Positions 48,955 to 57,496 of a stretch of DNA of 64,000 nucleotides are shown here, in pieces. The stretch is from Palsa-504 sp050011155 (GTDB lineage Bacteria; Actinomycetota; Actinomycetes; Streptosporangiales; Streptosporangiaceae). The number at the start of each line of letters is the position of its first letter. The stretch's first letter is position 1. The notes below the pieces were generated by a model. It saw only the letters and a list, made by a program, of their open reading frames with translations. It searched no databases and was not told the origin of the DNA. The translations under genes and the position numbers were made by a program. The stretch is from positions 8,170 through 72,169 of the forward strand of contig JBEKJP010000028.1 of assembly GCA_050011155.1 (NCBI GenBank). Direction: 5' to 3'.

Positions 48955-49782
48955 GTGTCCGAGCCGGCCGTCACCGCCCCCGAGGCCGCGGAGCCCGTCG
49001 CAGTGGAGCCCGCCGCCGCGGAGCCGGCCGGGGACAGCGGCGCGTTCCGGATCCAGGCGGTCGACCGGGCTGTGCTGCTGCTGAAATCGGTGTCGACCAG
49101 CGCCACGCCGCCCACCGTCCTGGAACTCGCGCGCGCCTGCGGGATCAACCGCAGCACGGCCTGGCGGCTGCTGCGCACCCTGGAGTACCACGGCCTGATC
49201 GACCGGGACCCCGTCACCCAGCGGTACACCGTCGGGTACGGCGCGATCACGATCGCCGGCGCGGTCACCGACGACACGCTGGTCCGCCGGGTCCGCCCGC
49301 TGCTGACGGACCTGTCCGCGCGGACGGAAGAGTCCGTCACCCTCGCCGTGGCCAAACGGTTCAACCTGGTCTACGTGGACCAGGTCGACCCGCCAACCCT
49401 CATGGCGCCGAACTGGCTGGACAAGCCGCTGCCCCTGCACGCGACCTCGGGGGGCAAGGCCTTCCTGGCCTGGCTCGGCCCGGACGAGCGCCGCGCGATC
49501 TTGCCGGAGGAACTCCCGCGGTACACCCCGCGCACCATCACCCGGCGCGCCGACCTGGAACGCGAGCTGGAAGAGGTCAGGCGGACGGGTTACGCGCTAT
49601 GCGCGTCGGAGTACGAGGAGTTCTCCTCCGGCGCCTCCGCCGCGGTGCTGAACTCACGCGGCTACCCGATGGCGGTGGTCAACGTCTGGGGACCCACCCC
49701 GCGTAACCCGGTGCGGAAGCTGCACAAGATGGGCCGCGAAGCGGTGAAGACCGCCGAGGAGATCGGCAAGCTGCTGGACTGA
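48955..49782 (+). CDS. IclR-family transcriptional regulator
   Basis: 275 residues from GTG 48955. I chose this start because TATCCT (48943-48948) would place transcription at the GTG, giving a leaderless mRNA; ATG 48922 is an alternative. After an Ala/Glu/Pro-rich tail the winged helix (about 25-90) reads AVDRAVLLLKSVSTSATPPTVLELARACGINRSTAWRLLRTLEYHGLI, followed by the IclR effector domain with TSGGKAFLAWL and GYALCASEYEEFSSGASAAVL. It is convergent with the carnitine genes and probably controls that locus. Confidence 0.9.
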   Translation: MSEPAVTAPEAAEPVAVEPAAAEPAGDSGAFRIQAVDRAVLLLKSVSTSATPPTVLELARACGINRSTAWRLLRTLEYHGLIDRDPVTQRYTVGYGAITIAGAVTDDTLVRRVRPLLTDLSARTEESVTLAVAKRFNLVYVDQVDPPTLMAPNWLDKPLPLHATSGGKAFLAWLGPDERRAILPEELPRYTPRTITRRADLERELEEVRRTGYALCASEYEEFSSGASAAVLNSRGYPMAVVNVWGPTPRNPVRKLHKMGREAVKTAEEIGKLLD

Positions 49783-49786
49783 GCGG

Positions 49787-50740
49787 CTAGCCGCCCGCCG
49801 AGTACCGCTCCACCAGGGGCAGCAGCTCGGCCAGGAACTCATCACGCAGCCGCTCCAGCTCGGCGACCGGGCGCCCGGCGGCTTCGGCCAGGCAGCCGTT
49901 CACCATCCGCTCCCGCAGCTGGGGGGTCAGCTCCGGCGCCTCCAGCCGGGTCCACGGTTCCAGCAGGGCCGCCCCGAAGTGGTCCAGCATGTGCGACATC
50001 CCGCCGCTGCCCCCGGCCAGGTGGAAGGTGAGGCAAGGACCCATCTGCGCCCAGCGCAGGCCCGGCCCCCACGCGATCGCGGCGTCGATCTCCTCGACCG
50101 TGGCTTCCCCGGCCGCCACCATGTGCAGCGCTTCGCGCCACATGGCCTCCTGCAGGCGGTTCCCGACGAAACCGGGCAGTTCCCCGGACAGCCGCAGCGG
50201 CCGCTTGCCGACGGCGGCGTAGAACGCGGTCAGCCAGTCAACCGCGGCCGGGTCCGTCTTCTCCCCGCCGGCCACCTCCACCAGCGGGATCAGGTACGGC
50301 GGGTTGAACGGGTGCCCGACCACGCACCGCTGCGGGCTGGCGCAGTCAGCCTGCAGCATGGTCATCGCGAACCCCGAGGTGCTGGAGGCGATGACGACCT
50401 CCGGCGGGGTGACGGCGTCGATCTGCGCCAGCACCCGGCGCTTGAGCGCCGCGTCCTCGGGGCAGTTCTCCTGCACCACGTCGGCGCCGCCGACCGCGTC
50501 CGCGAGCGTCCGGCAGAACGTCAGCCGCTCCGGGCTGGCCCCGGGGCGCAGCCCCAGCCGCTCCAGCACCGGCCAGGCCGAGTCCCGCATGCGCAGCAGG
50601 CCATCGCGGGCGCCCGCCCCCGGGTCGTGCACGTCCACGTCGAAACCCATCCGCAGGTAGTGCAGGGCCCAGCCGCCGCCGATGACCCCCGCGCCGACGA
50701 TCCCCACCCGGCGCGCCGCGCCTGGTCCCCCTGCGGGCAC
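49787..50740 (-). CDS. L-carnitine 3-dehydrogenase
   Basis: 317 residues from GTG 50740; GTG 50761 gives seven more, and each GTG sits 4 nt after its own GAAGGAGG. 3-hydroxyacyl-CoA dehydrogenase fold: GIVGAGVIGGGWALHYLRMGFDV, VQENCPEDAALKRR, SSTSGFAMTMLQADC, GHPFNPPYLIPLVEVAGG and the carnitine-type C-terminal GPGLRWAQMGPCLTFHLAGG. It should oxidise L-carnitine to 3-dehydrocarnitine with NAD+. The adjacent BKACE would cleave that product. The symbol in Pseudomonas is cdhA/lcdH. Confidence 0.87.
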   Translation of the reverse strand: MPAGGPGAARRVGIVGAGVIGGGWALHYLRMGFDVDVHDPGAGARDGLLRMRDSAWPVLERLGLRPGASPERLTFCRTLADAVGGADVVQENCPEDAALKRRVLAQIDAVTPPEVVIASSTSGFAMTMLQADCASPQRCVVGHPFNPPYLIPLVEVAGGEKTDPAAVDWLTAFYAAVGKRPLRLSGELPGFVGNRLQEAMWREALHMVAAGEATVEEIDAAIAWGPGLRWAQMGPCLTFHLAGGSGGMSHMLDHFGAALLEPWTRLEAPELTPQLRERMVNGCLAEAAGRPVAELERLRDEFLAELLPLVERYSAGG

Positions 50741-50761
50741 AGTGCCTCCTTCAGAATCCAC

Positions 50762-50904
50762 GGGGCCTCCTTCAGATGCAGCAGCAGCGCCGTCGGCTTG
50801 GGCTCGCCGCCGCGGGCCAGGTACAGCGTCCCGAGCAGCCGGCTGCCCGCGCTGGCGAACGTCACCCCGGTGATGCCGTCATGCTCCGGCGGAGCTATCG
50901 GCAT
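50762..50904 (-). pseudogene. Alpha/beta hydrolase, N-terminal remnant
   Basis: ATG 50904 opens MPIAPPEHDGITGVTFASAG, then SRLLGTLYLARGGEPKPTALLLH, the strand before the oxyanion motif of a dienelactone-hydrolase-like enzyme. Where HGxPG should follow, the sequence jumps to LKEAPWILKEALC and runs out of frame into the carnitine dehydrogenase gene. The duplicated LKEA (CTGAAGGAGGC twice, 21 bp apart) may mark the deletion junction. It lies between the BKACE and dehydrogenase genes with 6-bp spacing, so the operon once held a third enzyme. Confidence 0.65.
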
Positions 50905-50910
50905 GACCGC

Positions 50911-51849
50911 TCAGTAACCGACGTGGCTGAGGCCCTTGAGGCCCAGCAGCTGCCGGGCCTCGGCCGGGGTGGCGATCTCCAGCGACAGCGCCTCCAGGAT
51001 GCCGCGGATCTTGGTGACCTGGTCGGCGTTCGACTCGGCGATCTGGCCCTTGCCCAGGTAGAGGCTGTCCTCCAGGCCGACCCGGACGTGTGAGCCCATG
51101 ATGGCGGCGGCGGTGACGATGCCCAGCTGGTAGCGGCCGGCGCCCAGCGTGGACCACTGGTACGCGTCGCCGAGCAGCCGGTCGGCGGTGCGCTTCATGT
51201 GGACGATGTGGTCCACGTCGGGGCCGATGCCGCCCATGGTCCCGAAGATCGTCTGGATCAGGATCGGCGGCTTGACCAGGCCCTTGTCCAGGTAATAGGC
51301 CAGCGTGTACAGGTGCCCGACGTCGTAGGCCTCGGCCTCGAACCGGGTGCCGGTCGCCGGGCCCACCTCGGTGAGCATGTACTCGATGTCGGCGTAGGTG
51401 CTGACGAACGGTTCCGCCCGGGTGCTCTCCAGGTACGGCTCTTCCCAGCCGAACCGGAACTGCCCCCGGTACCGGTCGATCATCGGGAAGCTGCCGTAGT
51501 TCATCGTCCCGAGGTTCAGCGTGCACAGCTCGGGCTTGAGCTCGAGCACGCCCGCCAGCCGCTCCCGCACCGACATGCCGGTCCCGCCGCCGGTGGAGAT
51601 GCTGATCACGACGTCGCTGCGCTGCTTGATGCCCGACGCGTACGCCGCGAAGATCTTCGGATCGGCGGACGGGCTGCCGTCCTCCGGGTCACGGGCGTGC
51701 AGGTGCAAGATGGCCGCGCCGGCCTGCGCCGCCGCCACCCCCTGCTCCACGATGTCCTCGACGGTGTACGGCAGGTGCGGGGACATCGATGGCGTATGGC
51801 CAGAACCCGTGAGCGCGCACGTGAGAATGACCTTCTGCGGGCCTGCCAT
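50911..51849 (-). CDS. Beta-keto acid cleavage enzyme (BKACE/DUF849), probable dehydrocarnitine cleavage
   Basis: 312 residues. BKACE marks: VILTCALTGSGHTPSMSPHLPYTVEDI, the zinc-binding HLHARDP (His49, His51) and the C-terminal GSHVRVGLEDSLYLGKG. These enzymes condense a beta-keto acid with acetyl-CoA to give acetoacetate and a new CoA ester. Next to L-carnitine dehydrogenase, the likely substrate is 3-dehydrocarnitine, yielding betainyl-CoA. Kce of lysine fermentation belongs to the same family, so it could instead or also serve the kam cluster 41 kb away. Confidence 0.88.
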   Translation of the reverse strand: MAGPQKVILTCALTGSGHTPSMSPHLPYTVEDIVEQGVAAAQAGAAILHLHARDPEDGSPSADPKIFAAYASGIKQRSDVVISISTGGGTGMSVRERLAGVLELKPELCTLNLGTMNYGSFPMIDRYRGQFRFGWEEPYLESTRAEPFVSTYADIEYMLTEVGPATGTRFEAEAYDVGHLYTLAYYLDKGLVKPPILIQTIFGTMGGIGPDVDHIVHMKRTADRLLGDAYQWSTLGAGRYQLGIVTAAAIMGSHVRVGLEDSLYLGKGQIAESNADQVTKIRGILEALSLEIATPAEARQLLGLKGLSHVGY

Positions 51850-51865
51850 CGCGACCTCCAGGACT

Positions 51866-51884
51866 GTTCACGATATGAACGTTC
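51866..51884. promoter_or_regulatory. Candidate IclR operator
   Basis: GTTCA-CGATA-TGAAC (51866-51880) is an inverted repeat that overlaps the 8-bp palindrome GAACGTTC (51877-51884). IclR-family sites are often short, AT-centred inverted repeats. It lies 17-35 bp upstream of the BKACE start codon, suited to repression or to binding near its promoter. Confidence 0.5.
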
Positions 51885-52022
51885 TGATACCATCGTGACC
51901 CAGTATGGGCAGGCCATTTGGCTCGTGTCCAGGGTTCAAGCAGGTAAATCCGGGTTCCCGCCACCGGCCCGGCCGCTCGACGGAAGTCTCATAACAGCAC
52001 AGAACCAACATTCGCCGATCCG

Positions 52023-52052
52023 TTGACAAGTCCGCGCAAACAGGACTAGGAA
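52023..52052 (+). promoter_or_regulatory. Candidate promoter of the ABC importer operon
   Basis: TTGACA (52023-52028) and TAGGAA (52047-52052) with an 18-bp spacer. Transcription would begin about 90 nt before ATG 52151. Confidence 0.4.
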
Positions 52053-52150
52053 CGGTCGGCATCGCGTGATGCCAGGTTCGCTCCCTGCATTCGCACCTGC
52101 CCCGCCGGCCCGCGCGCAGCGCCGGCGCCGTCGAACAGAAGGGTTCTGAC

Positions 52151-53728
52151 ATGGCGGATATCTCACGCCGGCAACTCTTTGCAGGCGCTGCGGGTCTCGC
52201 CGCGCTGGGGGGCCTGGCCGCCTGCGGCAGCAACTCATCGCCGTCCGCCAGCGCGACCCAGCCCGCGGGGACGCCCAAGCGGGGCGGCAACTTCCGGCTG
52301 GGAGTGACCGGCGGCGGGTCCAAGGACATCATGGACGGCCAGAACATCATCACCAAGCCCGACCAGGCCCGGCTGGTGACCGCCTTCGAGACGCTGCTGC
52401 TCTTCGACGACAACTACCAGCTCACCACCAACGGCCTGGCCGAGAGCGTCACCCAGGACAACCCGAAGCAGTACACCATCAAGCTGCGCCAGGGCATCGA
52501 GTTCTCCAACGGCAAGACGCTGACAGCCGACGACGTCCTGTACTCGTTCCAGCGCATCGGGACCAAGGGCAACGGACTGACCGGGTACGCCGCCACGGCC
52601 ACGATGGACATCGCGGGCATGAAGAAGCTCGACAAGTACACTGTGCGGCTCCCGCTGAAGACCCCGGACTCGACGGTCCCGCAGACCCTCGCCAGCTACA
52701 CGTTCGGCATGGTACCCACCGGCTACCAGGCCTACCCGCACCCCCAGGTCGGCACCGGCGCCTACAAGCTGACGTCGTTCACCCCCGGCCAGCAGAGCGT
52801 CCACACGCGCAACCCGAACTACTGGCGCAGCGGCGAGCCCTACTTCGACACCGTCACGATCACCGACTTCAGCGACTCCACCGCGCAGGTGAACGGGCTG
52901 CTCGGCGGCCAGATCGACGCGATGACCGACCTGCCGCCGTCCCAGGTCAAGGTGGTGCAGACGCGTGGCCTGGCGGCGCTGGTGTCCAAGACCGGCGGCT
53001 GGCTGCCCATCTGCATGGCGATCGACATGCCCCCGTTCGACGACGTCCGGGTGCGCCAGGCGATGCGGCTGATCGTCGACCGGCCCGGGATGCTCGAGCA
53101 GGTCGCCTCCGGTTACGGGTTCGTCGGCAACGACCTCTACGCCCCCTTCGACCCCGGCTACGACCACTCGCTGCCGCAGCGCCAGCAGGACATCGCGCAG
53201 GCCAAGTCGCTGCTCAAGGCGGCCGGCCACGCCGGCCTGAGCGTGGACCTGCACACCACCAACGGCGCGGCCGGCATGGTCGAGACGGCGACCGTCTTCG
53301 CCAACCAGGCCCAGGCCGCGGGCGTCAAGATCAACGTCATCAACGACCCGAACTACTACGGGAACCAGTACCTCAAGCTGGCCTTCTCGATCGACTTCTG
53401 GGGCACCCGCTCCTACCTCAACCAGGTCCAGCAGGGCTCGCTGCCGAACGCGCCGTACAACGAGACGCACTGGCCGCCGAAGTCCGGCACCGGGTCCAAC
53501 TTCGAGTCGCTGTACAACCAGGCCCTGGCCACCACCGACGCGGCCACGCGGGTCCAGATCGAGCACGAGATGCAGCAGACCGAGTACAACATCGGCGGGT
53601 ACATCATCCCGTTCTTCGGCGGGCTCATCGACGGCTACGCCGCCAAGGTCAAGGGACTCGAGCCGAGCAAGGGCACCCTCAACCTGGATAGCTTCGGCCA
53701 CGGCTACCGGACGATCTGGTTCGGCTAG
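52151..53728 (+). CDS. ABC importer substrate-binding lipoprotein (SBP_bac_5 family)
   Basis: 525 residues. The N-terminus SRRQLFAGAAGLAALGGLAACGS has a twin-arginine (Tat) motif and a lipobox ending at Cys25, so it should be exported folded and lipid-anchored. The rest is a family 5 peptide/opine-binding protein (LVTAFETLLLFDDNYQL, YTIKLRQGIEFSNGKTLTADDVLYSFQRI, NPNYWRSGEPYFDTVTITDF). It opens a tight operon of two permeases, a fused ATPase and a sulfatase. Ligands may be choline sulfate, carnitine esters or similar amines, by context only. Confidence 0.9.
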   Translation: MADISRRQLFAGAAGLAALGGLAACGSNSSPSASATQPAGTPKRGGNFRLGVTGGGSKDIMDGQNIITKPDQARLVTAFETLLLFDDNYQLTTNGLAESVTQDNPKQYTIKLRQGIEFSNGKTLTADDVLYSFQRIGTKGNGLTGYAATATMDIAGMKKLDKYTVRLPLKTPDSTVPQTLASYTFGMVPTGYQAYPHPQVGTGAYKLTSFTPGQQSVHTRNPNYWRSGEPYFDTVTITDFSDSTAQVNGLLGGQIDAMTDLPPSQVKVVQTRGLAALVSKTGGWLPICMAIDMPPFDDVRVRQAMRLIVDRPGMLEQVASGYGFVGNDLYAPFDPGYDHSLPQRQQDIAQAKSLLKAAGHAGLSVDLHTTNGAAGMVETATVFANQAQAAGVKINVINDPNYYGNQYLKLAFSIDFWGTRSYLNQVQQGSLPNAPYNETHWPPKSGTGSNFESLYNQALATTDAATRVQIEHEMQQTEYNIGGYIIPFFGGLIDGYAAKVKGLEPSKGTLNLDSFGHGYRTIWFG

Positions 53729-53748
53729 CGGCGGCGGGAAGGGCTGCC

Positions 53749-54723
53749 GTGAACAGGTTCCGGCCCGGCGGGGTGTGGGGGTTCATCCTCCGGCGGCTGC
53801 TGCTGGGCATCATCGTCCTCGTCCTGGTCTCGATCCTGGTGTTCCTGGCCACCCAGGCGCTGCCCGGTGACCCCGCCCGCGCCATCCTCGGCCGGTCGGC
53901 CACCCCGGCCAGCCTGGCGGCGCTGCGCCGCCAGCTGAACCTCGACCGGCCGGTGATCGAGCAGTACTGGACGTGGGTGACCGGGCTGCTGCACGGCAAC
54001 CTCGGCCGGTCGCTGGCGGCCCAGGAACCGGTGACCACCCTGCTGGGCGCCAAGCTGGTGAACTCGGCCGTGCTGGTGGCGATCTCGGCGGTGCTGTCGA
54101 TCCCGCTGTCGATCGCCATCGGCGCCTGGGCGGCCCTGCGGCGCGAGAAGGCCTTCGACACGGCCAGCTCGATCCTGCTGCTGATCCTGGCGGCGCTGCC
54201 CGAGTTCGTGGTGGCCCTGGTGCTGGTCATCTTGTTCGCGACCACGGTGTTCCACTTCCTGCCCGCCATCAGCACGATCCCGCCCGGGTCGCGCCCGTGG
54301 GACAACTGGGAGGCGCTGGTCCTGCCGACCGTCACCCTGGTGATCGCGGTGGCGCCGTACGTCGCCCGGATCATGCGGGCCTCGATGATCGAGGTCCTCG
54401 AGAGCGACTACGTCGAGATGGCCCGGCTCAAGGGCCTGCCCGAGCGCACCGTCCTGATCCGGCACGCGCTGCCGAACGCGCTCGGGCCGGTGTTCCAGGT
54501 GATCGCCCTCAACCTGGCCTACCTGGCCGGCGGCATCATCGTCGTCGAGTTCGTCTTCAACTACTCCGGCATCGGCGGCGCCATCCAGGACGCGGTGGTC
54601 AACCACGACCTGCCCGTGGTCCAGGCGCTCGCCATGCTGATCGCGGCGGTGTACGTGATACTCAACCTGCTGGCCGACGTGGCCACCATCCTCGTCACGC
54701 CCCGGCTCAGGACCCGGCTATGA
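53749..54723 (+). CDS. ABC transporter permease (DppB-like)
   Basis: 324 residues, GTG start. Six membrane segments with the family opening FILRRLLLGIIVLVLVSILVFLATQALPGDPARAILG, LNLDRPVIEQYWTWVTGLLHGNLGRSL after TM1, and the EAA-type coupling loop YVEMARLKGLPERTVLIRHALPNAL. It pairs with the DppC-like protein encoded next (ATGA overlap) to form the membrane channel of the importer. Confidence 0.92.
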   Translation: MNRFRPGGVWGFILRRLLLGIIVLVLVSILVFLATQALPGDPARAILGRSATPASLAALRRQLNLDRPVIEQYWTWVTGLLHGNLGRSLAAQEPVTTLLGAKLVNSAVLVAISAVLSIPLSIAIGAWAALRREKAFDTASSILLLILAALPEFVVALVLVILFATTVFHFLPAISTIPPGSRPWDNWEALVLPTVTLVIAVAPYVARIMRASMIEVLESDYVEMARLKGLPERTVLIRHALPNALGPVFQVIALNLAYLAGGIIVVEFVFNYSGIGGAIQDAVVNHDLPVVQALAMLIAAVYVILNLLADVATILVTPRLRTRL

Positions 54724-55619
54724 GCCAGGTCAGCGACGTCGCGATCACGCCCGAGGAGGTGCCGACACCCCCGGTCCGGGGATCGTCGCTGCTGCGCCGG
54801 TCGCTGCGGCTGTGGCGGACGCGCATCGGCGTCGCGCTGGTCGGCCTGATCGTCGCCCTGGCCATCATCGGGCCGCATGTCGCCCCGTACGGCCCGAGCA
54901 CCCCGGTCGGGGCGCCCAACTCCGATCCCAGCGCCAAGGCCGTGCTCGGGACGGACTACCTCGGCCAGGACGTGCTGAGCCGGGTCCTGTACGGCGGCCA
55001 GTCCATCCTGGTGATGGCCGTCATCGCGACCGCGATCGGGCTGATCGCCGGCACCGTCATCGGCCTGGTGGCGGCGTACTCCCGCAACGCGCTCGACGAC
55101 GTCCTGATGCGGCTCATGGACGTGATCATGGCGCTGCCGCAGATCATGCTGGCGCTGGTCGCCGTCGCCATCGTCGGCCCGCACACCTGGGTCATCGTGA
55201 CCGCGATCGCCCTGACCACCGCGCCGCGGATCGCCCGGGTGGCGCGCGGCGCCGCCCAGCCCGTCGTCGAGCGCGACTTCATCGCCTGCTCCGAGGCGAT
55301 GGGCGTGCCGCGCTGGCGGATCCTGTCCGGCGAGCTGCTGCCCAATACCCTGGGACCGCTCATGGTGGAGGCGAGCTTGCGGCTGACCTACTCCATCGGC
55401 GTCATCGCCGCGCTGGCGTTCCTCGGGCTCTCACCCAATCCCAACGGCGCGAACTGGGGCACCATGATCCAGCAGAACGAGATCGTGCTCGCCGTCCAGC
55501 CCTGGGGGGCGGCCGCGCCGATCATCGCCATCGCCCTGCTGACGATGGGCACCGGCCTGATCGGCGACGGCATCGCCCGCACCGCGGCCGGCATCGACCG
55601 GGCGAGGGGCGAAGAGTGA
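54720..55619 (+). CDS. ABC transporter permease (DppC-like)
   Basis: 299 residues from ATG 54720, overlapping the DppB stop. A cytosolic tail precedes TM1 (about 37-55); the sequence LGTDYLGQDVLSRVLYGGQSILVM and the EAA loop FIACSEAMGVPRWRILSGELLPNTLGPLMVEASL are typical. Its stop overlaps the ATPase start (GTGA). Confidence 0.92.
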   Translation: MSQVSDVAITPEEVPTPPVRGSSLLRRSLRLWRTRIGVALVGLIVALAIIGPHVAPYGPSTPVGAPNSDPSAKAVLGTDYLGQDVLSRVLYGGQSILVMAVIATAIGLIAGTVIGLVAAYSRNALDDVLMRLMDVIMALPQIMLALVAVAIVGPHTWVIVTAIALTTAPRIARVARGAAQPVVERDFIACSEAMGVPRWRILSGELLPNTLGPLMVEASLRLTYSIGVIAALAFLGLSPNPNGANWGTMIQQNEIVLAVQPWGAAAPIIAIALLTMGTGLIGDGIARTAAGIDRARGEE

Positions 55620-57496
55620 GCACGGCCGAGCTGGCCGGGCAGGCGGCCGGGCCGGCGGTGACCGCCGTCGACGTCCGCGAGCTGCAGGTCGTGATCGAAG
55701 CCACCGGCACGCCGGTGGTCAGCGAGGTGTCGTTCGGGATCGGCGCGGGCGAGATCCTCGGGGTGGTGGGGGAGTCCGGGTCCGGCAAGACCACGGTCGG
55801 CCTGGCGCTGCTCGGCCACGCCCGGCGCGGCCTGCGCATCGCGGGCGGCTCGGTGCGACTCGGCGGCCACGACATCTTGACCCTCGATGACGAGCAGCTC
55901 CGGCGGCTGCGCGGCTCGCTCGTCTCCTACGTCCCGCAGGACCCGGCCTCGTCGCTGAACCCGGCGCTGCGGATCGGCATCCAGCTGCGGGAGATCATCG
56001 AGGCGCACGCAGACGGGCCGGACCGCGCCGTCTCCGAGCGCGTCGCGGAGATGATGCGGGAGGTCGCGCTGCCCGACGACCGGGCCTTCCTCAAGCGCTA
56101 CCCGCACGAGCTCTCCGGCGGCCAGCAGCAGCGGGTCGGGCTCGCCATGGCCTTCGCCAACCGGCCCCGCCTCATCGTGCTCGACGAGCCGACCACCGGC
56201 CTGGACGTCACGACGCAGGCGCACGTCCTGTCGACCGTCCGTGAGCTCGCGACGCTGCACGACGTCGCCGCCCTGTACGTCAGCCACGACCTGGCCGTGG
56301 TGGCGGCCCTGGCCCGGCAGGTGGCGGTCATGTACGCCGGCCGCGTGGTGGAGATCGGCGACGCGGACGAGCTCTTCACCGCCGCCGCCCATCCCTACAC
56401 CAGGCGCCTGGTCGGCGCGATCCCGCGCCTGACCGGCGGCCGCTCGCTCGTCGGCATCCCCGGGCACGCGGTCTCGCCCGGCCGCCGCCCGCCCGGCTGC
56501 AGCTTCGCGCCGCGCTGCGCCTTGCGCATCGACGAGTGCGAGGCGGCGGTACCGCCGCTGCTGGCGGTCGGGCCGGACCACGCGGTCCGCTGCATCCGGG
56601 CCGAACTCGTCCTGTCCGGGCGGCAGAGCCGGGCCGGCGACCCGATCGAGATGCCCGCCGCCGACCAGGCCGTCCAGCCGGCCCTGCGCCTGCAGGACAT
56701 GACCGCCTGGTACGGGCAGCACGAGGTCGTCCACGCGGTGAGCCTGAGCCTGGCCGCCCGCGAATGCCTGGCGCTGGTCGGCGAGTCAGGCTCGGGCAAG
56801 ACCACGATCGGCCGGGCGATCGCGGGCCTGCACCGCGGCTGGACCGGCACCATCGCGCTGGACGGCACCGAACTGCGCCCCGCCGCCCGCCAGCGCGGCA
56901 GCGACGCGCGGCGGCGGATCCAGTACATCTTCCAGAACCCGTACGGCTCGCTCAACCCGCGGCAGACGATCGGCCAGATCGTCGGGCAGCCGCTCAAGGT
57001 CTTCGGCACCGCCAGCGGCCGCGAGGCCGACCGCCGGATCGCCGAGATGCTCGAGCGGGTATCGCTGACCGCGGCGTACGCCCGCCGCTACCCCGATCAG
57101 CTCTCCGGCGGGGAACGGCAGCGGGCCGCGATCGCCCGCGCCCTGGTCTGCGACCCCACCGTGCTGATCTGCGACGAGGTCACCTCGGCGCTGGACGTCA
57201 GCGTCCAGGCCGCGATCACCGAACTCCTCGGCAGCCTGCAGCGCGACCTGGGGCTGTCGATGCTCTTCATCACCCACAACCTGCCGCTGGTGCGGTCCAT
57301 CGCGCAGCGGGTCGCCGTGCTGAGCCAGGGCAACATCGTCGAGCTCGGCGAGACCAGCCAGGTGCTGGCCAGCCCCCAGCAGTCCTACACCCGCCAGCTG
57401 CTGGCCGACACGCCCTCCCTGGAGACGGCCAGCTCAGAAGCCGGCGTCGGCGAGCCGCCGGCGGACGTCACCGGGACGGAGCCCGATGCCCGCTGA
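55616..57496 (+). CDS. Fused double ABC ATPase (DppD-DppF type)
   Basis: 626 residues holding two complete ATPase domains: the first has Walker A GESGSGKTT (52-60), signature LSGGQQQR (~166) and a DppD/OppD-type cysteine-bearing C-terminal region (SFAPRCALRIDECEAAVPPLL); the second has Walker A at ~388 and signature LSGGERQR at ~496. In most importers these are separate proteins; here one polypeptide serves both permeases. It ends over the start of the sulfatase gene (11-bp overlap). Confidence 0.92.
   Translation: MSTAELAGQAAGPAVTAVDVRELQVVIEATGTPVVSEVSFGIGAGEILGVVGESGSGKTTVGLALLGHARRGLRIAGGSVRLGGHDILTLDDEQLRRLRGSLVSYVPQDPASSLNPALRIGIQLREIIEAHADGPDRAVSERVAEMMREVALPDDRAFLKRYPHELSGGQQQRVGLAMAFANRPRLIVLDEPTTGLDVTTQAHVLSTVRELATLHDVAALYVSHDLAVVAALARQVAVMYAGRVVEIGDADELFTAAAHPYTRRLVGAIPRLTGGRSLVGIPGHAVSPGRRPPGCSFAPRCALRIDECEAAVPPLLAVGPDHAVRCIRAELVLSGRQSRAGDPIEMPAADQAVQPALRLQDMTAWYGQHEVVHAVSLSLAARECLALVGESGSGKTTIGRAIAGLHRGWTGTIALDGTELRPAARQRGSDARRRIQYIFQNPYGSLNPRQTIGQIVGQPLKVFGTASGREADRRIAEMLERVSLTAAYARRYPDQLSGGERQRAAIARALVCDPTVLICDEVTSALDVSVQAAITELLGSLQRDLGLSMLFITHNLPLVRSIAQRVAVLSQGNIVELGETSQVLASPQQSYTRQLLADTPSLETASSEAGVGEPPADVTGTEPDAR

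Larger units (their letters stand above)
51850..52150. other. Divergent regulatory region of the carnitine and ABC-importer operons
   Basis: No gene. The left part holds an inverted-repeat operator (51866-51884) close to the BKACE start; the right part holds a TTGACA-type promoter (52023) and the AGAAGGG ribosome site before ATG 52151. The spacing allows one regulator, probably the IclR protein, to act on both directions. Confidence 0.5.
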
